Shown here in pieces: positions 33,760-46,200 of a stretch of 64,000 bases of DNA. Numbering within the stretch: position 1 is the first letter of the stretch; every line of letters begins with the position of its first letter. This DNA is from Liolophura sinensis (Eukaryota > Mollusca > Polyplacophora > Chitonida > Chitonidae). Under the pieces are notes generated by a model, which did not search any database, was not told the DNA's origin, and saw only the letters and a list, made by a program, of their open reading frames with translations. The stretch lies in NCBI RefSeq assembly GCF_032854445.1, contig NC_088304.1, positions 10,675,704-10,739,703 of the forward strand, written 5' to 3'. The translations under genes were made by a program, and so were the position numbers.

Positions 33760-34575
33760 TCAAGAACAGTACCGTATGCATTACGTGAGAAAATTGACCT
33801 GGAATTGGAGAGACTTCAGTCAGAAGGAACAACAGAACCTGTGCTGTATTCTGATTGGGCAGCTCCAATAGTACCAGTAGTGAAGAGCGACAAATCTATC
33901 CGTACCTGTGGGAAGTACACACAAACAGTTAATCAAGTTCCCAAATTAGACATCTATCCAATTCCTAAGACTGAAGATCTGTATGTCACACTTGGTGGTG
34001 GACAGAAGTTTACAATTTAGACCTGGTCTCAAGCCTACCAATAGGTGTTACTGGACAAAGATTCTAAAGTCTTCACTACAATTAACGCTCGTAAGGCGGC
34101 CCGACTACCCTCTGAAAGCCCAGTGCATCTGAAATTTCCAGAGATCTGGATTGCTTGAAATCTCCCTCAAGGTATCCTACATGTGTTAGTACGCCTAGTT
34201 GACATACTAACAACTGGTCAAGATGATTCCGAACACCTGGACATTTCAGTTCAGGTTTGTTCACGCCTCAGTAAAGGAGTTCATCTGAAAAAGAGTAACT
34301 GTTTCTTCATGGTAAAGGAGGTTGTCCCCCTTGGACATCGAATCGGTACGGAAGGAATTCATGCATTGGACGACAAGAACCAAGCTATTCATGACGCATC
34401 GTCACCTAAGAATATCACAGAACGGAAATCTTATTTAGGACTTTTGAACTATTATTCTAAGTTCTTGAAGAACCTGTCAACAGTGCTGGGGTCACTACAT
34501 GAACTCTTGCGTAAAAACGTGAAGTGGCATTGGGGTAAACAACAGGGAGACGCTTTGCTTAAAGTATACATGAAA
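33760..34575 (+). pseudogene. Reverse transcriptase region of the gypsy element
   Basis: Homologous phrases include SDWAAPIVPVVKSDKSIRT, LGGGQKFT, LGHRIGTEGIHALDDK and SYLGLLNYYSKFL. The motif A aspartate is replaced near two in-frame stops, and the catalytic YxDD box reads RLVD (34193-34204), losing an aspartate. No polymerase activity is possible. Confidence 0.88.
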
Positions 34576-35124
34576 AGGAACTATAAAACAAAAACAAAAA
34601 AGTTTTGTGCAAAGTGAAGAAAGTTTTGCCCAGGAATTTTTGTGGAAAAAATTTTATTTTGGGGGTATTTTTATGCCTGATAATTAACCCTCTATATTAT
34701 GCATATTTTCCGTCAACGGTCCGATTTTTCAGAAATTATGCCATTATTGATCTTGCTCGGAACTCGATGAATATTCCCAAAGTGCCCCTAGCCCGATGAA
34801 CCGTGTCGGTACAGCGTGGGCAATGTGACATGTTCACAGATACCGTATGGCTTTTTCGGGTCAGCTTCGCGCCCCCTCCGCGCACTCCCACCCGCCCCCA
34901 TTCGGTCTGTTCCCCACAAAATTCTTTTTAAACAGCGATCATCGTTGACGTAACCGCTTCAAGCTATTTAATTTCCGGACTAACCGCTGCGGCCTTAAGA
35001 AAACGTTACTTTGAAGCCATTTTTATCTTCCAAAGTGAAAGTTGAAAAAATTATTTGTACTGCTATATGTTATTGTACATGATAATCCGCACATGAAGAA
35101 ATAAAACCAAAGCGTTTCATGTAT
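34573..35124. mobile_element. Putative 550-bp insertion in the gypsy element
   Basis: Gypsy homology stops after GDALLK (about 34562) and resumes with LQSLDVLVHLDP (about 35136). The intervening DNA begins 'atacatgaaa' and ends 'tttcatgtat', a short inverted repeat. It contains a C-rich patch at about 34868-34915. No target duplication is clear. Confidence 0.55.
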
Positions 35125-35129
35125 CCTTT

Positions 35130-35560
35130 ATTGTTACAGTCTTTAGATGTGTTAGTCCACCTCGACCCAAGGAAACCCTTGGTACTGGATTGTAATGCGT
35201 CACCGTACATAATTGGGACTGTGCTCTCTCACAAAATGGCGGACGGAACAGAGCAACCCATTGGCTTCATGTCGCGCACACTCTCTTCAGCAGAAAAGCT
35301 GGAGAAAAGGCCTTCGTCATCGTGATTGAGTAAAAAAGTTTCATCAATTTCCGTATGGCCGACATTTTACCATCATGAGTGACCACAAGCCATTACTTGG
35401 ACTATTAAAAGAAACCAAGGGAATACCAGCAATGACAGCAGCACGTATTCAGCACTGAGTATTAACTTTGTCAGAATACGAGTATGAGCTTGTCTGCAAA
35501 TCTGGTAAGTCAGATGCAAACGCAGATGCTTTGTCGTTTGTCACTCCCTGATTTGACAGG
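35130..35560 (+). pseudogene. RNase H region of the gypsy element
   Basis: LVLDCNASPYIIGTVLSHK and PIGFMSRTLSSAEK match gypsy RNase H. A frame change follows, after which 'SDHKPLLGLL'-like and 'SDANADALS'-like stretches appear in other frames. Confidence 0.8.
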
Positions 35561-35849
35561 CGGTGAAAATCCACCTATCCCAGGAGAGAGAATTTTACTC
35601 ATGGAACATCTGGACATTCATCGACCTGTTAACCCAAACCAGATCAAACCATGGACTCAGCGAGGCCCAGTGTTGTCCAGAGCACTCAAATTTGTTCTCC
35701 AGGGCTGGCCAGATAAATGTCAGGAAGCATGAGTGCAACCGTTTTTACAAGACGGACAGAACTCAGTGTACACAATGGTTGTTTCCTATGGGGAGTACGT
35801 GTCATTGTACCTCCACAAGGATGTCAACAGGTGATATAGGAACTCCATG

Positions 35850-36440
35850 TAATTCATCTAGGGATTTTTTTTGTATGAAAAACCTTGCCAGACGCTATGT
35901 GTGGTGGCCTATTAAGATGGACAATGAATTTGAAAATGAAGGACGCAGTTGTATAGAGTGTCAGCTACACCAGCGTACACCACAGGAAGTACCATTATAT
36001 CCATGGGAAATCCAGGAACCATATTGGTCCAGAATACGGGACCATACATGAGGAAAATGTTTCTCCTAACAGTAGATTCCTATATAAAATGGCTGGCAAT
36101 TTTCCCAGCTAATGGATTGACTCGTAGTTCCACCATTGAGAAACTGCAACAGTACTTTGCAACCCAAGGTCTACTAGATCAGATTGTATCGGATATTGGG
36201 ACTAGCTTGAATTAAAGGAATTCACAAGGCAAACTGGAATTGACCACATATGGACTTCTCCCTTATCACCCAGCATCGAATGGGCAAGCAGAGCGAGCTG
36301 TTCAGTTCTTCAAAGGGTCTATAGCCAAGATAAAAGGTGGTTCCATTCAGGACAAACTGAATCAGTTACTTTTTCGGAATAGAATCACACCAAGAGCTTC
36401 ACAAAATACTCCGGCTATCTGGAAAGCTGGAATTATATAA
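35850..36440 (+). pseudogene. Integrase region of the gypsy element
   Basis: GPYMRKMFLLTVDSYIKWL, YFATQGLLDQIVSD and, after a stop and frame change, HPASNGQAERAVQFFK mark the integrase core with its Asp, Asp and Glu positions. The usual DNG at the second Asp reads DIG. Several stops break it. Confidence 0.85.
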
Positions 36441-37360
36441 ATCCAACGGATACAAGATCTCTGACAGTGCTTCAAAAATAGACATTTTTCCTATTCTGCA
36501 AGACGGATGGGAAGCCAGAGACCATGTGATCTCCTTAGTAACAAACGGCGTGAGTGAAGAAAACGGTGTTCCCAACGTTATTGCATGGGGAAATGCCTAT
36601 TTTTCATCATTGTCAGCGATCGTGTATTCGTCGGATTTGTATAATTTTCAGCCTTCCAGATAGTCTGAGTATTTCTGCATTGGTGAAAAGTGACCTTTTC
36701 ACCAATGCTTTAACATTAGGCGGCTTTATTTGTTTAGACACAAAAGGGTGGCCACGTGACCCCCAACTTCGGACCCGTTTTACAGAATGCAATTACGTTG
36801 AGAATCGTTTTCTTCACCCACGCCATTTGTTACCAAGGAGATCAGATGGTCTCTAGGAGATGGTCTCTAGCTTCCGATCCATCTTACAGAATAAAAACTT
36901 TGATATTCCAAGTACAAGCTGTACTGATGAACATGTATATGATTTCCATATTATCAGTTGTCATTTGCTAACGCTTTACTCTTTCCATGTTACCATTTTC
37001 ACTTTAATATAATTCTTAACGAAAGGTGGAGGAATGTAATATCGTCTATAAACGCGTATAGTGAAGCGCCACAACAGTTTATATGCTCATGTAATGTCTG
37101 CGCCCATATAGCACGACGCTCGATCGATGTTCACTGTCAATACAAACTTCACTGTGACTTTTGCATACGAAGCCTTGTATGACTTTATTAGAGGGGTCAT
37201 TTTCGTGCTATTAACCGAAGTACTGCGTTCAAGCAGGAGTTCTTATCCAGTGAACATGCCATCTCGATGTGAACTTCATTACTGACAACACCGCTAAGTG
37301 AATGTCACACCGTAGTGTTTTATAGTAAATGCGCCTTTTTACATAAAATCATCCTAAATT
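36441..37360. other. Intergenic, includes a dispersed repeat at 36585-36765
   Basis: Continues past the gypsy remnant without a clear LTR. The section at 36585-36765 is related to 18182-18380. A short duplication, 'gatggtctctaggagatggt', lies at about 36845-36865. Confidence 0.45.
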
Positions 37361-37466
37361 TATTTGTTTATTTGATTGGTGTTTTATGCTATAGGCCTAC
37401 TCAAGAATATTCTACTTATACGACGGCGACCAGCATTATGGTGGGAAGAAACCGGGTAGAGCCCAA
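37361..37466 (-). mobile_element. SINE fragment, minus orientation
   Basis: 'tttatttgattggtgtttta' is followed by the family body to 'gaagaaaccgggtagagccc', where similarity stops. Confidence 0.75.
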
Positions 37467-37669
37467 ATGCTCCTAAATAGTCTAAGCATACGTTGCTAAA
37501 ATGTGGTGTGTTTGTCTCTAGTCTGTCGCACTGAAGATTTGTCATTTTCTGTATCATCGTTGTAGCTTCCGACAATGGGCGCACCTTGATGCGATTCCTT
37601 TATCAAGACACCAATTCCGACAATCCAGTAAGTTTCTACTGGGAATAAGATAGACGTCTATCTTGATCC

Positions 37670-38100
37670 CAGGTTTCTAAGACTCCAGTTTGGCTACAGA
37701 CTTTTTTCCAAGATGGCCGATCGCTTTATGCGTATCATCAAGTAGGCCTATCCATCGAAATGACACGGAAGACTTCGGGAGAAGGACTGCCATAGGTGTT
37801 TGGAGTACTGTATCCTTCCAGAAAGGATCTAGTCCAAAGACATGACTCATTCTCTGTACTCTGCATGGTTTTGTTGGTAGTGCCATAAGCAAGTGATTGA
37901 TTTCTTCTGAGAACTTTTTTTCTCTGAACTCGGAATATCATGCTGTGTCCTACCTTTAAAATCTTTCACTTTCAATCCTTCACATGAGGAAGTAGAGCTG
38001 CTAAACTGCCAGGATTGCTTAAGCTTCCGCAACTCTTGGTTTGCCACGGCTTTCTGTCTGAAAAGGTCGCTTTTGGACACTCGTGCCACTTCATGAGTAG
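37670..38100 (-). other. Unassigned open frames, minus strand
   Basis: Two overlapping frames, 38089-37847 and 37892-37677, read into each other through a +1 shift. The second includes SHVFGLDPFWKDTVLQTP. They look more protein-like than neighbouring sequence but match no family that I recognise. They could be a broken gene fragment, an old transposon, or chance. Confidence 0.2.
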
Positions 38101-38289
38101 GTCCTACCTGTTTACTTTAGTTCGCCAATCGTTTTAGTTGTCGTGACTTTTCAGTTTTCACCAGCTGGAGAATTTGGAAATCAGGCTTTCCATTGCATGT
38201 GACTTCGGGGTTACTGCATATTCACAGTGAAGACAATTGAATATATAGGCGACGGATTAAAAGAAACAGACTATAGTCTAGCAGTATAG

Positions 38290-38412
38290 TTGCTGCGGAT
38301 GGTCGTGGGTTTCCTCCGTGCTCTACCCGGTTTCCTCCCACCATATAAGACTGGTCGCCGTCGCATGACTGAAATACTCTTGATGGAAATAGGTCGCATT
38401 TTAACACGTTTC
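38290..38412 (+). mobile_element. Diverged SINE fragment
   Basis: 'gctgcggatggtcgtgggtt' and 'tacccggtttcctcccacca' match the SINE body in plus orientation. The tail is diverged. Confidence 0.6.
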
Positions 38413-40190
38413 CCAGCACATGTATGCTATAATAACGTTTGTTTCATGGGTACACTCTTCTGACTTAATAAATTAAACTTTGTCTGCTAACGATAAACAT
38501 GCACATAAACTGTCTAATTCAATGTTGCAACGATACATGCTACGTCTCAGCCTGCAATAGTTGAAATATTGCCGATGTGGTGTTAAGCAATTGTCAATTC
38601 ATTCGTTCATTCATTCTCAGGCTGTGTTTATGTCAGCAACTTTGTCACCTGTCACTGACTTAATTTGTCCCGCTATGTAACATCTATGCAGCAGAAAGTA
38701 AATTTTTATATCTTCTGTAATGAAAAATGAGTGCCTATCTCTTTCACCAGCAAATCAGAAACTATTCTGTATCCCTTAAATAGGATTTTAGTCCTGTTAT
38801 GACACTGTACATGTATCTTTGTCCTCTATACAGGCCTATGTAGGCCTATGTCTCTGCATATTAAGCTGTCTCACCAGCACGCCATGCCTAAGCCATTCAC
38901 AAGACAACTTCGCCAGTAATAGTAATGGACCTACTGACATCGGAAATGAGAACACAACCAGTCACAGCATACAGGTCTAGTGAGAGCATATATCGTTGCC
39001 AGACAGGACAACTCAACTAGTCACAGCATATTGACCACTCAACCAGTCACAGCATATTGACCACTCAACCAGTCACAGCATATTGACCACTCAACCAGTC
39101 ACAGCATATCGACACCAGGCCAAACCGTGTGAACAGTGGTAGAACTGCTTCCCTATAGCCAAGCTATACCGATTCCTCATTTACGATGTAAATCACACGA
39201 TCATGCTCATAGGATAACAAAAATTTTGGCTTTGTAGAAAGTGAGACTCAATAATTAACAGTATTAAAATAAATCCGTTTCCGTCAATGTACATAAATCT
39301 AAATATTTTATAACTAATTAAAAGTATTGTGCGCTCAATTTTTGATGCCTGAATGATAAATTCAAAGATAACTGTAATTTTATTTGCTCTTTGGATATTT
39401 TTATTCCTTTGTCATCACTGTCACTAGAGTTTTGCGGGTTTATTCCGTTTTTCGTTTATTTTTCAAACAGCTGGATAACTTTACATTAAACCCCTCTGAA
39501 AACCAACAGGGCAGGAACTGTCGTCTGCTTCATCCATTACTTGTTTGTTATGGAACGTCCTCGAGTGTGACTTTCTAGATGCTGACTCATTTTTTTGTAC
39601 ACAATTTAGTAAAAGACACTGGTGGTGATTATCAGTACATGGCTTGAAGGCCTTGTGATATAATTTGAACTGAATTTTTGATTAGGTGAATAGAGAGTTA
39701 CCGAGGCCCAGATTTCGGCACCGAGCCGTGGAATATTGTTGTCGTGATGCTAACCTGAGCAAACAATCTGTTTAGGATTACTACAAGACATTGGTATGTC
39801 AGCAAATTAATTATTGATATTCTTCCTTTTTGTGTATGTAATTTACTCAGAAGAGGTGCATGTTCAAAGTTTTACAATTTTATATAGCAAATGTTGCAAA
39901 GGAATTGTTACCATGGACAAGTGCTTATCTTTACACTGACTCTCTCGCCTATCACCGTATACATACGTAGATATACGGGATAAAATCAAGCTGCTGAACA
40001 AAGTGAAAGCCATTGGATTTGTCTGGTACAAGTCAGAGCTATAAGATATAGAAAAACATCAAAACCTTTAAACACCAAGACGAGCAAAAGTTAAACTTTT
40101 CCCGTTATATATGTATTTGATGTTAATATTATTTATTGGTTCATTGATATTTGGAACTTTTCATATACTCATTTTGTCTTGACTTTCAGC
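38413..40190. other. HFM1 upstream region
   Basis: No coding sequence recognised. It holds a SINE-like tail (38561-38616) and a 26-bp tandem repeat (39008-39113). A pyrimidine tract ending 'gactttcag' at about 40190 could be an acceptor for the exon containing the HFM1 start, implying an upstream noncoding exon that I cannot place. Confidence 0.4.
39008..39113. repeat. 26-bp tandem repeat, 4 copies
   Basis: Unit 'cactcaaccagtcacagc' plus 'atattgac', with small changes in the first and last copies. A related phrase, 'aaccagtcacagcata', occurs shortly before at 38955. Confidence 0.85.
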
Positions 40191-40242
40191 AAAGGCATTG
40201 ATACGTCTGCAGAGAGAGATAAAGGTAACATAAAGCTCAATA

Positions 40243-40298
40243 ATGGACAATCTGGATGACCTGTTTTTTGATCACAGGCTGCAGAAGAAAGCCAAAGT
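40243..40298 (+). CDS. HFM1: HFM1 exon 1 (coding start)
   Basis: MDNLDDLFFDHRLQKKAK followed by GT of a split Val codon, donor GT|GTATGT. The acidic, aromatic start resembles the N terminus of HFM1 homologues (SLENLFFEK-like), so this ATG is preferred. Confidence 0.75.
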
Positions 40299-43200
40299 GT
40301 ATGTACAAATGTTTAATTCTTTTAAATTCTTATGGTTATGTGCGCGTATTGTTAAGAGGGTGTCTTACAAGCCTGTTAGCGACCTCTCTGTCTGCCTTGA
40401 GAAACATGAAGAACACAGACGATTCAAGACGTCAATGTTTTAATTTGACATATTCAAGTTTGGAAATGCTTCACCTGTTTTTGTAATTCATATGGTAAAC
40501 TATAGGCTGTAGCATAACATGGATGCAGATGTGTATGATGGGCTGATACAGCGTATGTTCCACTAATGTGTTATTTGCCTTGTTCAGTTTGAAATGAAAT
40601 CATTTTGGAATCAAGCTCATAGTTAGAGCCACTATGCCTGAAAGATTTTTGTATAGATGGAACTAAAATGGATCGTTTCCTCTGGCATAAAGCACCTATC
40701 AAGAAAATAAAGATTCAAATTTAATTTGTCACTAAGGAAAATAAAAAAAGTATTTATTTCTCTTATTTGCTGTATCTGAAGTAGTGAGCCATTGGTAGTG
40801 GCCTCTGTCCCAAATATTGCCACATTCATTTGAAAATGGTTCATTTTCCCCACTGAATAAACTCTCCTGAGAAGAGCTTAAAGCACCAATCAAGAAAAAA
40901 ACATGTTCATTCAAATTAGTCAAGTATTAGTGAAGAGAATAAAGGGGTAAACTTTTCTCATTCCCTGCTATATCTGCATGTTTTAGCGAGCCGCTGTTTG
41001 TGTCCAAGAGGAGAGCTCCATGTTGTCCAGAACCTCCAACCTTTGATGACTTTTTATCCACACCACTCTTCCAGGCTGACTTGATGTCTTTCAAGCCATC
41101 ACAGCTTATGAGCCAAACCCAGAGGAGAGGTACTCAGCCAGAGAATGAGGCTTATGATGTCATGGAAGGTATTGTGTTCAGACAAAGTTCTACCTAGAAG
41201 CAATCTGGGCAGGAGCTATCATTGCGAGTACGCATAGCTTAATGGCACTATATTAATGTTCAACCAGTTTGTCACATACAGATAATGTGGCAGTTGCAAG
41301 CTTGTCAATGTTATATGTAGGTCCCACAAGTCTCATGCTTTGACGACATTCTTTTACACTATCTGACTGGAAAAGTCACTGGATTACAATTGTTTTCAGA
41401 TAATTAACATGGTGTCATCATTTTATTTAGGTTACTAGAAAATTGTGCTAAATTACCTTCAATGACAGTGTGGAGAAATAAAATGTGAAAAAAATTTTTT
41501 TAGCATTGTTAACTATTAAAACCGTTTCAAGGTAATGGATCAGATCTGCAGCCTATTGTTACTGTTTTTGTGATCTTAGATTGATTCATGTGTCATTTTC
41601 TTTTGGCAGGATCACAGATTGGAACACAGAATCCCAAATCCTTAAATGGTAGTCTTTCACACCCAAGGAAAAGGTTATTTATACAATAAATAAAATTTTT
41701 ATCACATTTATTTATGCTATATAAGGATTCAGTTTTTGGTCTCATTGTACTCTCTCTGTGTCAACTGGGGTACAAAACGTTTTTTTCAAGACACATCTTT
41801 GATGCTGTTTTCTGGTAAATTTTAATAAATGCCTTTTTCTTTCAGAATGGTGAAAACCTTGATTCTTCAACCTTTTCATCTACCTCTGAAAGAACTATGG
41901 AGTATGGAGAAATAATTTGCACAGTTTTATGAAGCTAGCATCTTTAATGACTCAAACAAATCAATGCTTGTATCATTTTCATAATAATTGAATGCATAAA
42001 TTAATTCTATGGGAAAAAGTGCTTTAGTTGAAAAGGTTGAAAAATTTACAGCAAATTGTAATGATTGAAGGTGTATTTGTAAATCATAATGTCAACCCAA
42101 AATGCAAGATTCTACTTGATCACACTGGGGGATTTTGTTTGCCAAAGCGAAAGCAAAAAAGAAAAAAAAGACAAAATTAATTCTGACCTTTTTTTATCAT
42201 GTACCAGTAATATTTTTTTAGTAGAACAGTGTTTTATTCATGTTTCCTGGCTGTCATAATCTTTGTTGTGGTGTTGTTTTCAGGCTTCATTCACAGGTAC
42301 AGGGTGTCCCTAATGTGTCGAGGAAGCCTACCACAGCCCACCATCCCCTACCCTCACACATGCCAAAAAGCCCTGAATATGGGTCTGATGATGACCTGTT
42401 CTCTGATAAGCCCAAGTCAGGGGGAAGCACAGATCCAGATTCCCACCACTTACTGGTATATGTCCTCATCAAAGCTAATATGGACTTGGATAAAAATCTC
42501 TGATAGAAATGGGAATGAATAGCCCTAACCAAGTTACAGGATTTTTGTGTCCTTGTCAAGAATGGAATTTCTCATCCCCAAACCATGTACTAGTATCTCA
42601 CAGATCTTTTTTGCCCAATTATTGTGAATTCCATAAGTTAATCTTATTTATGAAGAAAAGAGGTGCAAAGAAAAATTTGCTAGGAAACCATGAGGAATGT
42701 GCAGTGGATCCATTTTCAAGGGAAAGTGTAACTCACAGTGATTTCCTTTACATTGTAATTAAGTCGGAAATGTAAAGAATATATTTGAAATCTTGTTCCA
42801 CAAATCAATTACAGGCTTCGTTGAGTGCTATGAAATTGATTCATTCGAATCATTTCACTTTCATGTGTTTCCACATGTTTATAATTTCCGAAGTGTTTCC
42901 TCTACATTTAAATTTGTTATTCCATATTCTTAAATTATCTTGACTGTGATTTAAAAGTACTGTATTTCATCTCAAGTTTGATATGTTGCCCTATAAAGTG
43001 AATGAATAAGTTACAATCAAGCAAACTTTGTCACATGAATAATGCTAAACTTTAGGTAAAACACTGTGTAAAGCTGACCTTTTCCTGCCCCTCCACAGGC
43101 CCCTGGTCGGCCTTTCACTCAGAATCACTGTACACAGCGAGACGCCCCACTTCGTACAGTCGCACAATGTGACACGCCACAGGCACTGACTATCCCAGGT

Positions 43201-46200
43201 ACGAGGGTTTCATCTACTTTATTAATTTCTGTATATTTGTAAAAAAAGGAGATGCTCACATCACATAAAAATGGGTGCATTCATGCAATTTTTTTTGTAC
43301 ACTTGACTGTATTTTCCATAGCTTCTTGATTTTATGCTTAAGTATTTTGTTAGCCTTTTTAATAGTCATTTGTACAGTTTTGAATTTTTATCTCCTTTTT
43401 GAAGAAATTCCTCTTTTTTTATAGAGTGCTAAAAATGGTTAATGGCTTTCTCTGCATTGAGTGAACTGATTTGTTGTTTGGTTTCAATCCAAGAAAATAT
43501 TCTTTTTCTTGAATGCTTACACTTTTGTGAAGTGAACTGACAAATTGGTATACTTAAGCATTCATTGTCTTGGTAGTAAGAATGGTTTTATTGCATTTAC
43601 AGTGATGTGGATACGGTGCATTTGTGAAGAATGAAAATAAGATTTTACCTGTAAAAATTTTAGAGATAAATTTTCCTATGAGCTCCTGAGAAACCTAGTA
43701 AGTATTACATTATTTCATCCAGAATTAAACAAGATTTACAGGGATATTAAAATCTGCATGTACATAGCATTTGACAGGCTAGTGAAAATGAATTTAGATT
43801 AGATCCTAGATTCAAAAAAAGATTTCACTCATTTTTCAGATCCTGGATGTGGGAGAGGAGGAAAACAGGCCAAGCTTCGATCAGTAGAAGAAATCCATAT
43901 CCTTGTAAAAACATGCTGTCATCATGTTTTGTATGTTTACACAATGAAAACTTGGAAAACCATAACTGAATATATGTAAATTGGATTCAAACTTTTTTCC
44001 AAACTAAAATTTCTTAAATTTGAAACATCAGTTGATTGGGCTGTCTGATCAAGGACAGGTAATTCTGAGTTCTGATGGGACTAAAGGGGGATAACTTTCC
44101 ACAGCTTTCACAAGGTCATCCATCTCAGTCGTGTATGTGCCTTGACTTCTGGTTACCAGAGAGATACAGAGACGTTTTCAACTTCCCGTATTTCAATATT
44201 GTACAATCTCTTGTACTGGATGATGTAAGTGTTTTGCTGTGTATGTTAGCACAACCAGCACATTTCTCACTCTCTTCATATTTTCATATAAATTGTTTTT
44301 GCACCTTTTTGGCTGTGTCCGTAATAATCGTTGATCCACTGAACTCTGACAAAAATTTGCGAATAGATTTTAGTATTCCCAATCTTTCAACTGCGATATC
44401 AACCCAAATTTCCTCAGCAATGATTTGATTGTTACCAATGTTTTAAGCTTATCAAACTGTGTTGCCAAAATTTATTTCAACTCCTTATCTGTTAATCTTT
44501 GGCAGTTGAAGGGCCTCAGAACTGTGCATGTTTTCGAGCACACCAGATATATAAACTGTAGTGAGGCAAATGATACTGATGATGAACACTTACTGTGCTG
44601 TTGTGTATGTGGTGCATTGGAGGAGAATAGTGTCAGTAGTACACAGTAGTGGGGAAATATGCTTTTGATTTGTCCTCTGTTTGACAGGTGTTGTATACAG
44701 ACAAACCCATGGTGGTTTGTGCTCCAACTGGCTCAGGCAAGACTGCTGTGTTTGAGCTGGCAATATTGCGGCTGCTCATGACAGCTGCTACTCAGAACAT
44801 GGGACAGATCAAGATCGTATACAGTGAGTACTTCATTGATGATTAATAGGTTCTTATTTAAGCTGATATTTGTTTTATTTGTGCTCTCCACACAGTTCAG
44901 GGCTTAAATTTTAAAACATCAGCCAAAAAGCAGAGTCAGCTTGCTCAGTGATCCAGTCTGATGTTTTTTTTCTTTTTTCAGAGTCAAGGTTTTAAATTTT
45001 ATTTCAGTTGCCAAAAAACCAAGCTATAAAGAATTTTGTCTAGCACTACAGAAGGACAATGCGAATTATTCCCTTAATGATTCCTGTGTGTTTGAATTTG
45101 TGCAGTCCTCATTGATTCCTCTACCCTATGCTTTATCAGTTGGAAAGTTTAAAATATATCTGTGCAGGTGTTGAATTACAGTAGGTATAAGCTTGTTTAA
45201 TTTATCACAGATAATAAACCCTGTTATAGGTGTAGTAACAGTGATGATATGTTGGGTCTGGTATTGTGGAGATGTATTTCTTTGTTGCAAGACTTCAACC
45301 GTAAAGTTCCATGATGTTCATTTTACAGGTGGATAAAATGTTTAAGCTTATGAATATTTCTTATCTCTGCGGCTGGTTTTATAGTGGCCCCTATCAAAGC
45401 TCTGTGTAGTGAGAGGTACCTGGACTGGAGGGATAAGTTTGAGCCTTTTGGGCTGAAGTGTAAAGAACTGACCGGAGACACAGAGGTAGATGATTACTTC
45501 CAGCTACAGGAGGCCAACATTGTCACCACTACACCTGTAAGTTTATAGCTCACCTACAGGCAGGTGTGTGTTTCTAAGATGACATTTGTAAAGCTGCATG
45601 TGATGACTTTCCATAACTTAATCTTGATATTAGTGTTGAGCAACTTAAACATTCTATATATACAAGTACAACTTGAAGTGTTTTAGCTTCACTATGATGG
45701 ATAAAGTGCAAGAGTATCTTATGCAGGAGGAGGAGTGCGCTCCCTTGTATTGCAGGGCTGCCATTATCATTTTGAGCAGAAGCATACTCTAGAAAAAGCC
45801 TACGCAGCCACATGACAGAATTCAGTGAAGTAAAGTAGGAGGTTTGGTCAAACTAATAAGCTGCCTGCTCCATTTTTAACAGAGGCTGCAGGCAGCTGGT
45901 AACCGGCTTTTTAATGACCACCTCCTGGAATCATGTCTTTAAAATGAGCGATGGGCAGCCTGAGAGCTAATAGTTTGGCACTCAACATAAAAAAGTGCAA
46001 AAAGGTAAAATACATGTCTGCCATGTGTTTACTATAGGTAGAGCTTCACGTCAGCTGTTTTTGAGCATAGTGTGATGCAGGATTTGACATACCTCTAAAA
46101 GCTTTTACACAAAGGCAATGGTGAGTGAAGTGCGCTCAGATTCATAATCTCTACACATTTGCTGACCTCGTCATGGACTCTGGGACAGTTTCATTTCGCT

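Larger units (their letters stand above)
31250..36440 (+). mobile_element. Degenerate Ty3/gypsy-type retrotransposon
   Basis: Gag-like, protease, reverse transcriptase, RNase H and integrase remnants follow in the gypsy order on the plus strand, with many stops and frame changes. Two insertions split it: 32132-33623 and about 34573-35124. Flanking LTRs were not found. The domain wording resembles the K02A2.6-like gypsy polyproteins common in invertebrate genomes. It lies between the two divergent host genes and cannot encode active enzymes. Confidence 0.88.

Noticed and set aside
30929-36500. LTRs of the gypsy element
   Set aside because: I looked for matching direct repeats outside the gag and integrase ends and found none that I could defend.
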